41,856 nucleotides of DNA from Symsagittifera roscoffensis (taxonomy: Eukaryota; Xenacoelomorpha; Acoela; Convolutidae): contig NC_087071.1 of the NCBI RefSeq assembly GCF_963678635.1, positions 24,762,965-24,804,820 on the forward strand, read 5' to 3'. Below the pieces are notes generated by a model, which was given only the letters and a program-made list of their open reading frames with translations, made no database searches and was not told the DNA's origin. Below are positions 20,050 through 28,651 of the stretch, one piece after another. A program made the position numbers and the translations under genes. Every line of letters begins with the position of its first letter. The first letter of the stretch is position 1.

Positions 20050-21273
20050 AGCCCTGCAGTAAACCTGCAGCAACCACCACTGGGGACATCTCATCTGATA
20101 CTGGGAGACAGCTTGGTCAGAGTACTATCGAATTTGAGGACCTCGTGGGTCACCACGGTGATGGCCTTTGGAGGCGCGACGACAGCCCAGTTTTAGCGAA
20201 TGGTGGAACTGATGAATCCAGGGAGGATCCCCAATGTGATGATCCTGGTTGGGACGAATGACATCTCCAGAGGTTCAGATGAGCAGGAAGCACTATGGGA
20301 GTCAATGATGGTGTGTTTGTTTACTACCCTCTGGCAGAAATTCAATTGCGCGGTACTGACCGTTTGCACTGTGCCAACGAACACGAGAAGCTTGACAGCA
20401 GCAGGAAGAAGGCACAACGAGGGAGACGTCAGGTGGAATAACATCTTGAGGAACTTCGCAAATCGGAACGCCGGAAGAATGATCCTCATGGACATCGAAC
20501 ATGAGTTGAGAGCTATGGATCAGGCCAGACTGACCACGGACGGCATCCACTTCGACAGTATCGAAGGACAAGCTTGGTTGAATCGAGTCTTCCAGGAGCG
20601 GTTGGGCGAACTAGAGGAGGAACTCTTTGACACAGGAGTGCTGAAGGAAGAAGGAACAGCGAGTGACGCGATGATTACTAACTTTGTGCCTCCTAGCCTG
20701 GAAACACGCTTGGGGACGGTTCCTGCCGTCACGAACTACAGACAACAGAGCTCCAGCGAACCAGGTCAAAGGACAGACGTACAGGATCGATTGGGAGAAG
20801 CGCCGATGAGGAGGACCATCCATCCTAGGAGAAGAATAAGACCTGTCAACCCAATCGAAGAGGCAGCCGGCACGTCTAGATCGGACACGAGATCGGAGAC
20901 GACAAGTACCAGTCGAGAGGAGAGACGCCCGGGCAGAGACTCGTTGATGTGGTCAAGACCCATACCGTCTCCCTGGCATGTATACAAAGACGAGCTAATG
21001 AAGCTGGATCTCCAGAGGGTAAGCTTCATCGAAGATGCAAGGAGGATGCTGAATGGAGCGACGCTATCCATCGGCAGATTGTACTCGATAACCGGCGTAG
21101 ACTGGTTGATAGCCGCTAGCATAAAATTCAGCTCCACGACGACCTTGAGATTTGCTGACCTAGAGGGACTGCCCTCTAACAACACAATGGGACCAGTGAA
21201 CGCGAGACCATTGCAAGACGTGAGATTGAATCATGATGAAGGAATCGAGAAGGGAGACATGGAAGATTTCTAG
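20050..21273 (+). CDS. Giant ORF, part 2: SGNH/GDSL hydrolase domain (in-frame TAG)
   Basis: Same frame as part 1. SGNH blocks in correct order: LILGDSLVRVL with nucleophile Ser at 20110-20112 (block I), FGGATTAQF (block II), an in-frame TAG at 20194, MILVGTNDISRG with Asn at 20257 (block III), and DGIHFDS with Asp 20539 and His 20548 (block V). The family comprises serine esterases/acyl hydrolases acting on lipids or glycans. A disordered Arg/Ser/Glu-rich stretch follows (about 20800-20940), then an unrecognised globular region. All catalytic blocks are intact apart from the nonsense codon, so the enzyme was probably active until recently. Natural TAG readthrough is less likely given the many other stops. 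Confidence 0.75.
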
Positions 21274-21317
21274 TGACAAGGGCGCCGATCGGACAACATG
21301 TGAAGATGTTCAGGTAA

Positions 21318-21671
21318 GTAAGCTCACCCCCTGGTCATGTGAAGGAGATAATATACCCAAAACTAGTGAATCAAGATGGTGATGTCCAAAGATACGGCGG
21401 ATTGAAAGCGATAAAGAAAGATGAGACCATCTTCACTGCCTATGACAAAGCAGAAATGAGGAAGGCCAAGATTATGATAGTAGCGAATTCAGAGTTCGTG
21501 TACACCTCCAAGTCTCTGTTTTTGCCGGACGTCATAATGTTGGCAGCGGTCGACCTGGAACTACTGCAATCGATGTCTCTGGCTATAGGGGTACAAAGGC
21601 AGACGGACATGAAACCAATTACGATCGTGTTTGCTGGCAAAATGACCATCTACACAGTAGAGGTTTTCTGA
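21318..21671 (+). CDS. Giant ORF, part 3: unrecognised, leads into possible second SGNH-like domain
   Basis: The frame shifts by -1 relative to part 2 at about 21246-21273. It is read through a TAA at 21315 and runs open to 21671. CATGTGAAG is duplicated 39 bp apart around that stop (21297, 21336). A perfect donor-like CAGGTAAGT lies at 21311. The C-terminal third is a hydrophobic beta-like run (PITIVFAG) followed, in the next frame, by NDHLHSRG. Together they resemble SGNH block III (GxND) interrupted by a one-base change. That assignment is tentative. Confidence 0.5.
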   Translation, partial: VSSPPGHVKEIIYPKLVNQDGDVQRYGGLKAIKKDETIFTAYDKAEMRKAKIMIVANSEFVYTSKSLFLPDVIMLAAVDLELLQSMSLAIGVQRQTDMKPITIVFAGKMTIYTVEVF

Positions 21672-22783
21672 GCAGACTCAGAGATCCTACATCGGCAGAG
21701 AACGCTGTGTGGCCAGCGATCAAAGATATCCTTGAGTCGATGGGTGAAGTGGTGGATGCGACGAAGGAGGGGTCGTTCACCAAAGTGACACCGAGATTAG
21801 TATTCGCGTTGTCTCCGGGGTATGCACATCTCCCGGATGGACTGAAATTTGTGTATGCGATTGTGACCTTGCTTTCGGAAAGAAAATATGATGTGATCAT
21901 ATCAGCCCCGATTCGCATGATAGAGATGGAGAACCTGAGGCCACTCAAGGCTGAACTACCTGCAGTGTGGTCAGATATCTCAAACGCGATGAGAGGATTC
22001 AAGGACCATGCGCTACACATGTTAGTGTTGGACGAGGTGCTGGGGTTGGAACTGTCCAATTTCAGTCGACAGCTCAAACTGAAACCGGGAATAGACGACG
22101 ACCATCGAGTGATCGCGGCGATGTCCAACGACTTTTGGTTCCGAGCAATGGAAGTGACAGGTGAAAACACGAGGAGGAAAAATTCACTAGAGACGAGAGC
22201 TCATTTGGAGGCGTTGGTTTTGAGAACCAAGCCGGAAGCCAACCAGTGGCTACACCTGAATCCTAGAGTAGCGGCATTGGGTGCAGATGCTTTTGAGCAA
22301 GGCCCTGTGATGATCACAAAAATCCATGCCTACTTGTTGAAGGAGGTGAACCTGGCGGAAAATGCCGGAGAAAAGATCGCTGAATTTGTGAACAGAATGT
22401 GTCTGATTACTCTGGAAACCTTCTGGACCCAGGAAGTGAAGGGACAGGAGGGCTTTGAACGGACCGACAGCATGCTGGAAGGGTTGGGAGCCGGATGGAC
22501 CGCGTCCTTCTTGGCAAAATTCTACCCGAAAGTCTCGCATTACTTGATAAAAGAATTCCTCCAAGCAGTAGTGGAAATGTCAATAGTGGAACTAATAGCC
22601 TTGTTCGTGACATTTGGAGCAGAGAGTTTCGTGAAAGGACCGGCGATGCTGCTCACCGAAGGAATCCAAAACCTGCGGTTAGATGGACTTCTGACATTGA
22701 TTGCGATTACCCACGGAAACTTGGGAGGACTAATGAAATTGACATGTTGTCCAGAGCAGATGAGAGAGAGAGAGAGAGAGTGA
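21672..22783 (+). CDS. Giant ORF, part 4: unrecognised globular region
   Basis: Continues part 3 after another -1 shift and is open from about 21640. Features include VTPRLVFALSPGYAHLPDG, KYDVIISAPIRM, a conserved-looking AVWSDISNAMRGFKDH and LDEVLGLELSNFSRQL. It could be the C-terminal half of a second SGNH-like fold, but no confident block V was found. It ends in a (GA)n tract at 22762-22780 where the frame is thrown out. Confidence 0.5.
22762..22780 (+). repeat. (GA)n tract at a reading-frame break
   Basis: Nine and a half GA units encoding an Arg-Glu run. Coding continues in the -1 frame directly after it, which is what gain of one dinucleotide unit would produce. Confidence 0.8.
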
Positions 22784-23298
22784 GGAACTTAGACATGAAG
22801 AAATCCACGCACTCGTGGAATAAGATAAGAGACCTGAGACACACTCTTATCCAATATCTCTTACAACAAAATCGCTTTGGAACGGGAGAAGACGAGACTA
22901 TTGAAAGAGAGGAAGATGCTAGACGACATGTTGGAGGCATGCCCCTGTTAACCGATCTGAGCTTTGCCATGAGAACGGATCCCTTAGCGCTGATCAGAGG
23001 AGTCACGGAGTTTGTGACAGTGAACTATGGACCAGCAGTCACGTTTGCGTTTCCTGACGTTAAGGTGGAGGCATATAGGAGGTCGGTGCTGCACCTGAAC
23101 CTCATATCAGCCGTGGACGGTAGTACACTGAACTGGTGTGAACAGCACACATTGCGGGAGCTCATGAGTGAAGATCTGTTATTTACGAAAATATCAGAGC
23201 CAGAGATGACAGTCATCAATTTTGACGATCACTTCCGTCATCGCATCGGAGAAGTAGAAAGAGGACACATCGAAGTGTTTCCGAAGTTTGGAATCTGA
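22784..23298 (+). CDS. Giant ORF, part 5: unrecognised
   Basis: Open continuation after the GA tract (frame also open upstream as a shadow). A charged helical start (KKSTHSWNKIRDLRHTL) is followed by a region with hydrophobic strands (VTVNYGPAVTFAFPDVKVEAY, MTVINFDDHFRHRIGE). No family recognised. The strand-like pattern resembles parts 4 and 6, so all may belong to one large domain. Confidence 0.5.
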
Positions 23299-24407
23299 GA
23301 CCCTATGAAAAAACGAATGTTGAAATAACCAGAGTGCCTCGTCTCACTGCAGCATATCATAAAGTGAGAGAAGAGAGGAAGGACTGGGGTGATTACGAGA
23401 AGCTGCCTGAGGCAATCCCTGAATTCCCTCTGATAAGAAGGATGTTGCTCGGAGCAGTCTCCGTGGTACAAACTCCTAGGTTGAGAGCATTCGAAACCAA
23501 TGAAAGGAGAGTAGGGAATTTCGTGGGAACGATGGATCTATACTTTGTAGGGAGAAATGCCGCCGTGTTACAATACACACGATTTGCATATACGGATCAA
23601 GCGAGGAGAAGGCGAATAAGCAACGCCGCGACTCCCAAGCATGGAAGATTCGACGAAGAATGGACGGGATTAGGCTTAGCTCCGATGAAGATGAGAGGCA
23701 GGACCGAACTGCCTGAAGCCTCCTTGATCCTGACTAGTGTGAAACCGGAGATGAAAGTGGGAGGAACACTGCAGGCGAGAACCTTCCTAGCACCCTTCGG
23801 CTGCGAGGAAATCAAAGTGGTCGATGGAGAAGAGGAAGATGGATCGGCCGGTATATTGATAATACCGAAGTTACCGGAAGGAACCGACAATGATAAGCAA
23901 GGACCCTCGAGCTCAAAAAAGGATAAGTCAGAAGGAGATGACGGACAGGGAGGAAGCCGTCAAACTGAAGAACCCATGCAACAAAATGCAAGTCAATCTG
24001 GTGGGGAAGACGACAGGGCATCGACAGGAGGAGCATCCAGCCTGGATTTCAATATCTTCAGTGATCTTGAGAACAACGCAGATACGTTGGAGACGGCTGA
24101 GCCAGCGGATGAAGGCATCTCGACACTGGAGCCTCCGTCAGCCTTTATGGAAATGAAACGGAATTTGCCGGAGAGCAGCTCTCCTGTCAATTCAAGGAAT
24201 AACGACCATAGAATCCTCATGGAATCACCTAGAAGGAGAAGAATAGAGGCCTCAACCAGAGTACCTTTCTTGGGAACGCTGCCCGAAGAAGAATGGGAAG
24301 TACATCATCGAGGCCACGAGAGAAGGGCGGGATGCAAATTGGACAGAGTGGCGTTCATGGAAGAAGTCTGGACAGTGTTTCAGAGCTATGGGCCCAGTCC
24401 ATTCTGA
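23295..24407 (+). CDS. Giant ORF, part 6: unrecognised with acidic disordered tail
   Basis: Follows part 5 by a -1 shift near 23290. Residues to about 190 look globular (GTMDLYFVGRNAAVLQYTRF, ARTFLAPFGCEEIKVVDG). The next 120 are low-complexity Ser/Glu/Asp/Gln/Lys (KKDKSEGDDGQGG type). The end (LDRVAFMEEVWTVFQSYGP) flows into part 7 after another -1 shift near 24395. No domain recognised. Confidence 0.5.
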   Translation: MRPYEKTNVEITRVPRLTAAYHKVREERKDWGDYEKLPEAIPEFPLIRRMLLGAVSVVQTPRLRAFETNERRVGNFVGTMDLYFVGRNAAVLQYTRFAYTDQARRRRISNAATPKHGRFDEEWTGLGLAPMKMRGRTELPEASLILTSVKPEMKVGGTLQARTFLAPFGCEEIKVVDGEEEDGSAGILIIPKLPEGTDNDKQGPSSSKKDKSEGDDGQGGSRQTEEPMQQNASQSGGEDDRASTGGASSLDFNIFSDLENNADTLETAEPADEGISTLEPPSAFMEMKRNLPESSSPVNSRNNDHRILMESPRRRRIEASTRVPFLGTLPEEEWEVHHRGHERRAGCKLDRVAFMEEVWTVFQSYGPSPF

Positions 24408-24973
24408 AAACGGGTCTCAACCAACCCTTGATGAGGGAAGTCCTTGACAAGCTTGATGAGTGTGAAGGGAGACTGAGTGAGTTGTTGATCGACTCGGCCA
24501 CTGATGAAAGTGAAGCGAATTCTCCCATCAAGATGACACCGCAGGACGATAAAGGAGAGGTGGTGTATCTGTCAAGAACCAGGAGAGGGACGATGCGATC
24601 AAAATTGGTGATTGATAAGATCAATGCGATGAAAATGAAGTTAGGCAGCAGAGTGATACCGAGGAGAGTCGGAAAGACGAAGGTGGATTCGGAGATATCG
24701 ATGAAAGCTGTTAACTCAGCGAAAAGGAAACGAGTCGAAGAGGTCATGGACTTGGGACAAGGTGATTATCAATTGCCTGGCACCGAAAAAATGTTGACTG
24801 ATATAGCGATGGTGCCACCCATTCTCATGGCGGGAATAAAGTCAACAGGTTATAAATCCAAAAGGAGTGACCGCACTCTGACTGGAGCAACCTTGGAAAT
24901 GGAAATACTCAGCCAATGTGGAGAGAGCAAAATGAAAGCCTTTAAGCCATCTCCCATGAATCATGGAAAATGA
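24408..24973 (+). CDS. Giant ORF, part 7: unrecognised basic region
   Basis: Coding continues in the third frame (open from 24293). It starts helical (MREVLDKLDECEGRLSELL) and becomes Lys/Arg-rich (SRVIPRRVGKTKVDSE, NSAKRKRVEEVMD), which would suit nucleic-acid binding or nuclear targeting. Ends at TGA 24971. A TAA follows at 24986 in the same frame. Two stops this close make this the most plausible real ORF boundary in the chain, but no ATG start follows. Confidence 0.5.
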
Positions 24974-24988
24974 AATGTCGCAGGATAA

Positions 24989-26149
24989 CTAGTACCAGTG
25001 GAATATAACCGACTGACGGTATCGGAGGCTGTGTCGATAGATGAACCGGCCGGTGGATACATGGAAATGTTGGAATACCGAAACTCGGCTAGAGGGTACG
25101 TGATGGCTCTGGAAGACAAGGGTGCCATGGAGGGTTATCTGGAGACAATGTTGCAAGGCACCACCCTCAAGCAGAAGGCGTACGGGACTTTAACATCGTC
25201 TGAGATACAGGCAGAAACGATGGAGCAGTTGTTGAGCCTTCCAATGAAAGCAGTTGTATTAAGGTATTTCGAAGAAGAGATGAGGACTACGCCAAGAATA
25301 CACGCTCTCGTGGCAGTACCTTACATAAGAACAGAGTTACAACTGAGGTTTGCCTGTTGCATGATGGGACTAACTCGCGAAGAGTATGATTCAGAAGAAA
25401 GGAAGAGGTCAAAAGAAGAGAAGGTTTTCCTTATGACGAACCTGAGGGATCTGATAGTCCAAGAGGGAGCAGCAGTAGCGTGTGCGAAGCGGAGAGACGC
25501 TCTCTGTTTCATTCGATTCATGATAGAGCAGATTTCAGTACCTGCATTGAACACTTATGTTAAGATGCTGAGGGAAGGCGATGACCGAGCGAAAGCCTTA
25601 CTTTTGCTAGCACTGCTAGATATGCAGCAAAGCAAACCGATGAGGGTGAACATGAAAGAACCCGAGGAGTTAGAACCCATGAGAAAGATAGACGAAATCA
25701 GGAGATTCTCAAACAAGGAGCTGAGTCTCACTAAAGAATCTGTGGGGGCAATGCCGAAGTCCAGTGAATACTGTGGACCGATCAAGAAGAAATCGTATAG
25801 CTACGTATCCGGAATCATAGGGATAGCGTACAACCCTTTCCTGAGTGAAGACATACGCGATTGCTTCTTCGATTACGAGCAGGCGGTGTTACTAAGATTC
25901 TGGACGTCCAGAATTGTAACGATTAAGAGCGTTAACAATCCACAGGACAAATTGGGATTGGTCTTGGAAGAAGAGGTGACTGCACCTTCCGTACCAAAGT
26001 CCGACAAAAGAGTGGAGTTTGGGTTGGGATTCTCAGATGAATTACTGAGAACGAGCTTGATGGCAGTGTGGGAATTGATGAGGCCATCATGGTGTCCTAG
26101 TCCCAACGCTGACTCGATATTACGGGCGACACAAGACGTGCAGAGGTAA
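24989..26149 (+). CDS. Giant ORF, part 8: unrecognised helical protein region
   Basis: Same frame as part 7, 387 codons to TAA 26147. Predominantly alpha-helical by composition (MEMLEYRNSARGYVMALEDK, EGAAVACAKRRDALCFIRFM, AKALLLLALLDMQQ). No transmembrane run long enough to be convincing. No ATG near the beginning, so it is probably internal to a longer ORF. Family not recognised. Confidence 0.5.
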   Translation, partial: LVPVEYNRLTVSEAVSIDEPAGGYMEMLEYRNSARGYVMALEDKGAMEGYLETMLQGTTLKQKAYGTLTSSEIQAETMEQLLSLPMKAVVLRYFEEEMRTTPRIHALVAVPYIRTELQLRFACCMMGLTREEYDSEERKRSKEEKVFLMTNLRDLIVQEGAAVACAKRRDALCFIRFMIEQISVPALNTYVKMLREGDDRAKALLLLALLDMQQSKPMRVNMKEPEELEPMRKIDEIRRFSNKELSLTKESVGAMPKSSEYCGPIKKKSYSYVSGIIGIAYNPFLSEDIRDCFFDYEQAVLLRFWTSRIVTIKSVNNPQDKLGLVLEEEVTAPSVPKSDKRVEFGLGFSDELLRTSLMAVWELMRPSWCPSPNADSILRATQDVQR

Positions 26150-26476
26150 CTGAATGCAGACTGTAACCTGTGTGACCTTAACATCATATATAATGTGATG
26201 ATAACGGCCTCTAGGAGCAACGGAGAAGATAAAGTGGAGTTGCCTGGCTGGGGACCAGAAGACTGGGTCAAACCTGGTAGCTGTCTGGCGGAAGTCTGTG
26301 GACTGGAGGGTCACGTTTGTGGAGGTCTGGACTGTGTGAAGACCCTAGAGAAACAACACAAGCAATTGACGGTATTGTTTGGGAAGGTCGTGATGAAAAC
26401 AAGAACAGAAAAGGAACTGATAGCAGATTGCCATGGAGGAACCGAGGTGAATCTAGTGACTGCACTAGGATTCTAG
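26150..26476 (+). CDS. Giant ORF, part 9: Cys-containing short stretch
   Basis: In frame after TAA 26147, ends at TAG 26474. Contains a Cys cluster (CLAEVCGLEGHVCGGLDC: spacing 4, 6, 4) that could bind metal or form disulfides, preceded by another pair (CNLC near 26163). No named domain. Confidence 0.45.
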   Translation: MNADCNLCDLNIIYNVMITASRSNGEDKVELPGWGPEDWVKPGSCLAEVCGLEGHVCGGLDCVKTLEKQHKQLTVLFGKVVMKTRTEKELIADCHGGTEVNLVTALGF

Positions 26477-27019
26477 AGCATGTTTGGTTCTCTAGAGTCA
26501 CTATTGAATCTAGAACAGAGACATGAGATGGTCACAGCCATCAGTGTAGAAGTCCCAGGAATTCTGCAGACTGAGCAGAAGTACATAGGAAAATGGAGGG
26601 AAGTGATCGAGACGGAAATGAACATCAGATACAGTGAGACTTTTTGTAGAACATCAGGAGCACAATATTTGGTGGGTTCGACATTGGCTCCAATGTGCAA
26701 GAGCAGATACCCGGTACACTTCGTAGCCGTGGATGTAAAGAGTACGAGAACGATCGTGGATCAAGCCTTCTCAGTGCTGAAGTGTGTGAGACTGGCGAGA
26801 ATGTCCGAGAGCTCTTACGAGTTACTATGTAAGATGTTCTCAGCAGTTCCAGAGAGAACCAAGGAAGAGTTGGAATCAATACTAGGAAAGAAGTTCATGG
26901 GAAACGTGAGCGGGAACTTCAGTGACTTTGAGAGACAGAGAGGATCAACTGTCACAGATTACAATACAGTATACGAGAATGATGAAGTCCACCGAGTGAT
27001 GATGGAAGTGGAACCATAA
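26477..27019 (+). CDS. Giant ORF, part 10: unrecognised
   Basis: In frame after TAG 26474 (first ATG 26480), ends at TAA 27017. Mixed alpha/beta composition with VHFVAVDVKSTRTIVDQAF and a charged C-terminus. No family recognised. The same frame continues into part 11. Confidence 0.45.
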   Translation, partial: SMFGSLESLLNLEQRHEMVTAISVEVPGILQTEQKYIGKWREVIETEMNIRYSETFCRTSGAQYLVGSTLAPMCKSRYPVHFVAVDVKSTRTIVDQAFSVLKCVRLARMSESSYELLCKMFSAVPERTKEELESILGKKFMGNVSGNFSDFERQRGSTVTDYNTVYENDEVHRVMMEVEP

Positions 27020-27520
27020 CTGGAAGCTTCGGGAAAACGTAATTGGAGGAGCATCATGTTGACACATGACGAGTTTCCCTGCCACTGCTTGCTGCAGACC
27101 TGGTGGTATCCCAAGCGTAGTAATCTGGTGTTGATCTGGGACTCTGGAGAGCTGCTCTCCATGGGTTTACCAGACTCATCACAGCCCATAACAATAGTGA
27201 TAGTGGGAGATATGATGGTGATACGATGGCTCGAAGCTCACGTAAGAGAGAACAATAGACAGGAAGCGCCGATGAGAGAACAGTTGCGGAAATTAGATTG
27301 TCTAAAAGATTTAGATCCTTTTGAGACAATGTGCAAAATTCTAAACATTCCGATGGAAGTGAAGAAGATATGGGCAAGAAAACGATTGATGCCATGGTTC
27401 AGAGCTAACATGACTGCATGGTTGTACGAATATGCTAAAAAGCATATGTCGAAGCACGGCAGAGTGTACAGTGATATCAGCTGGACATTGGAGCAGGAGC
27501 TTTCAAGCGAGCTCTCGTGA
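27020..27520 (+). CDS. Giant ORF, part 11: unrecognised, hydrophobic strand core
   Basis: In frame after TAA 27017. NLVLIWDSGELLSMG and PITIVIVGDMMVIRWLEAH give a Rossmann- or SGNH-like strand pattern, but no catalytic motif set is complete. The C-terminus is helical and basic. Ends at TGA 27518. The next stretch is in the -1 frame. Confidence 0.45.
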   Translation: MEASGKRNWRSIMLTHDEFPCHCLLQTWWYPKRSNLVLIWDSGELLSMGLPDSSQPITIVIVGDMMVIRWLEAHVRENNRQEAPMREQLRKLDCLKDLDPFETMCKILNIPMEVKKIWARKRLMPWFRANMTAWLYEYAKKHMSKHGRVYSDISWTLEQELSSELS

Positions 27521-27825
27521 CTCATCGGAATGCAGTGGCCACCGCTGTGAAAAGAATTTCCAGGACAAGTGAACGTAGTGGAAAGGAGAAGACAGAGATG
27601 TTGAAGGAAGATTTGGAGAGAAATGTGACGTTGTGTCTCCACAACAGCTTCTGCAGGAACAGAGAATCTAACTTGGATCCCCTACCTTGTTGCAAACAGA
27701 GGGTAGAAGGGCAGAAGTGTTGGAGGACGGCTTCCAACAGCGTCAGGATAGCTAATGACGTGTTGCAGGATGCAGAAACTGAGAGTGCAGAGTCAGTGTC
27801 ACAGAAGGAGGAAATGGAACATTGA
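27517..27825 (+). CDS. Giant ORF, part 12: C-terminal basic/acidic tail
   Basis: Open frame (also open upstream of 27517) starting THRNAVATAVKRISRTSE and ending in an acidic tail at TGA 27823. Low complexity, likely disordered. It is the last coding stretch of the element, followed by A/G-rich non-coding DNA. Confidence 0.4.
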   Translation: MTHRNAVATAVKRISRTSERSGKEKTEMLKEDLERNVTLCLHNSFCRNRESNLDPLPCCKQRVEGQKCWRTASNSVRIANDVLQDAETESAESVSQKEEMEH

Positions 27826-28651
27826 CGAATGGCCGAAAAACGAGATGCAAAAAGAGACGAAATTAGAAGAATTTAGAAGTTTTAGAACTTCTAAACGACG
27901 AAAAAAGAAGAAAACAAAGGAGTGATGAAGAAAAAGTTAAAACTCAGAATTGTTTTATGTGTGTGAAAAAACTCAAGTGAGAAACTAAGCAACCAAGTTG
28001 TAATTGAAAACTGAAACATTTAGTTGAGTTTTGAAGTTGTTGCATTTATAAATTTGCATTTTGATTTTAGTTAAGTGGCTTTAGAGACACTTACTTACTA
28101 TTTATTTAGAAAGGCTTGAGTGAAAGAGTATATTTAAATATTCCAGCCTGCATGATTGTTTTTAATCAGCTAGGAGAACTGATCACTTTGTGGTGACATG
28201 AAAGGCTTGGGTAATCTCTCGAAGAGGGAGATTGTTTCATTGTTCATTCTAACCACAGAGTTTCTTAGTTTTAATATTCAGGACAATAACAAGCGAGATT
28301 TCCGAAGGGAAGAAGCATAGTAGGATAATTTTAGCTTGTTGGTTGGCAGGACTGTCCTGCAAACCAACATCTTTTAAATCTAGGAGAAAAAGTTTTAATC
28401 AGGACATTGACATTGGAAGTCGGAAAATATGTTTTTATTTTAGGTCATATCCTCAATGTGCAGATTAATGAAAGAATTTGAAGGCTATAGTGATGTAGTA
28501 TGATGCCATTTATATTCTGCAGTGAGTCGATGTGACGTGGATAAAAGTAATTTCGTGCATTTTGTAAATTCTGTTCGATGACACTGTACCTATTTTACGA
28601 ACATTGCGAGATTCAATAAGGACATTGACCGGACTGTCCGAGGAGTATAAC
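27826..28651 (+). other. 3' non-coding region of the giant element
   Basis: No ORF. Contains an imperfect hairpin at 28212-28232 (AATCTC/GAGATT), a strong hairpin at 28339-28367, and GGACTGTCC twice. No clear polypurine tract directly precedes the right repeat (the adjacent bases are GAGGAGTATAAC). Confidence 0.5.
28339..28367 (+). other. Strong 3' hairpin containing GGACTGTCC
   Basis: TTGGTT, one mismatch, GCAGGA, loop CTG, TCCTGC, then AACCAA: twelve pairs with one G-A mismatch. Candidate RNA export, packaging or 3'-end signal. Role not established. Confidence 0.6.

Noticed and set aside
19291-20094. 267-codon minus-strand ORF inside the giant element
   Set aside because: Antisense shadow of a purine-rich coding strand; codon use and SGNH/coiled-coil evidence support the plus strand.
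21311-21320. Perfect donor-like CAGGTAAGTA as evidence of an intron
   Set aside because: No acceptor that restores coding was found nearby and coding similarity continues on both sides.
21250-24410. Programmed -1 frameshifting at each ORF junction
   Set aside because: No in-phase slippery heptamer seen at the overlaps; decay or sequencing deletions explain the pattern more simply, though copies should be compared.
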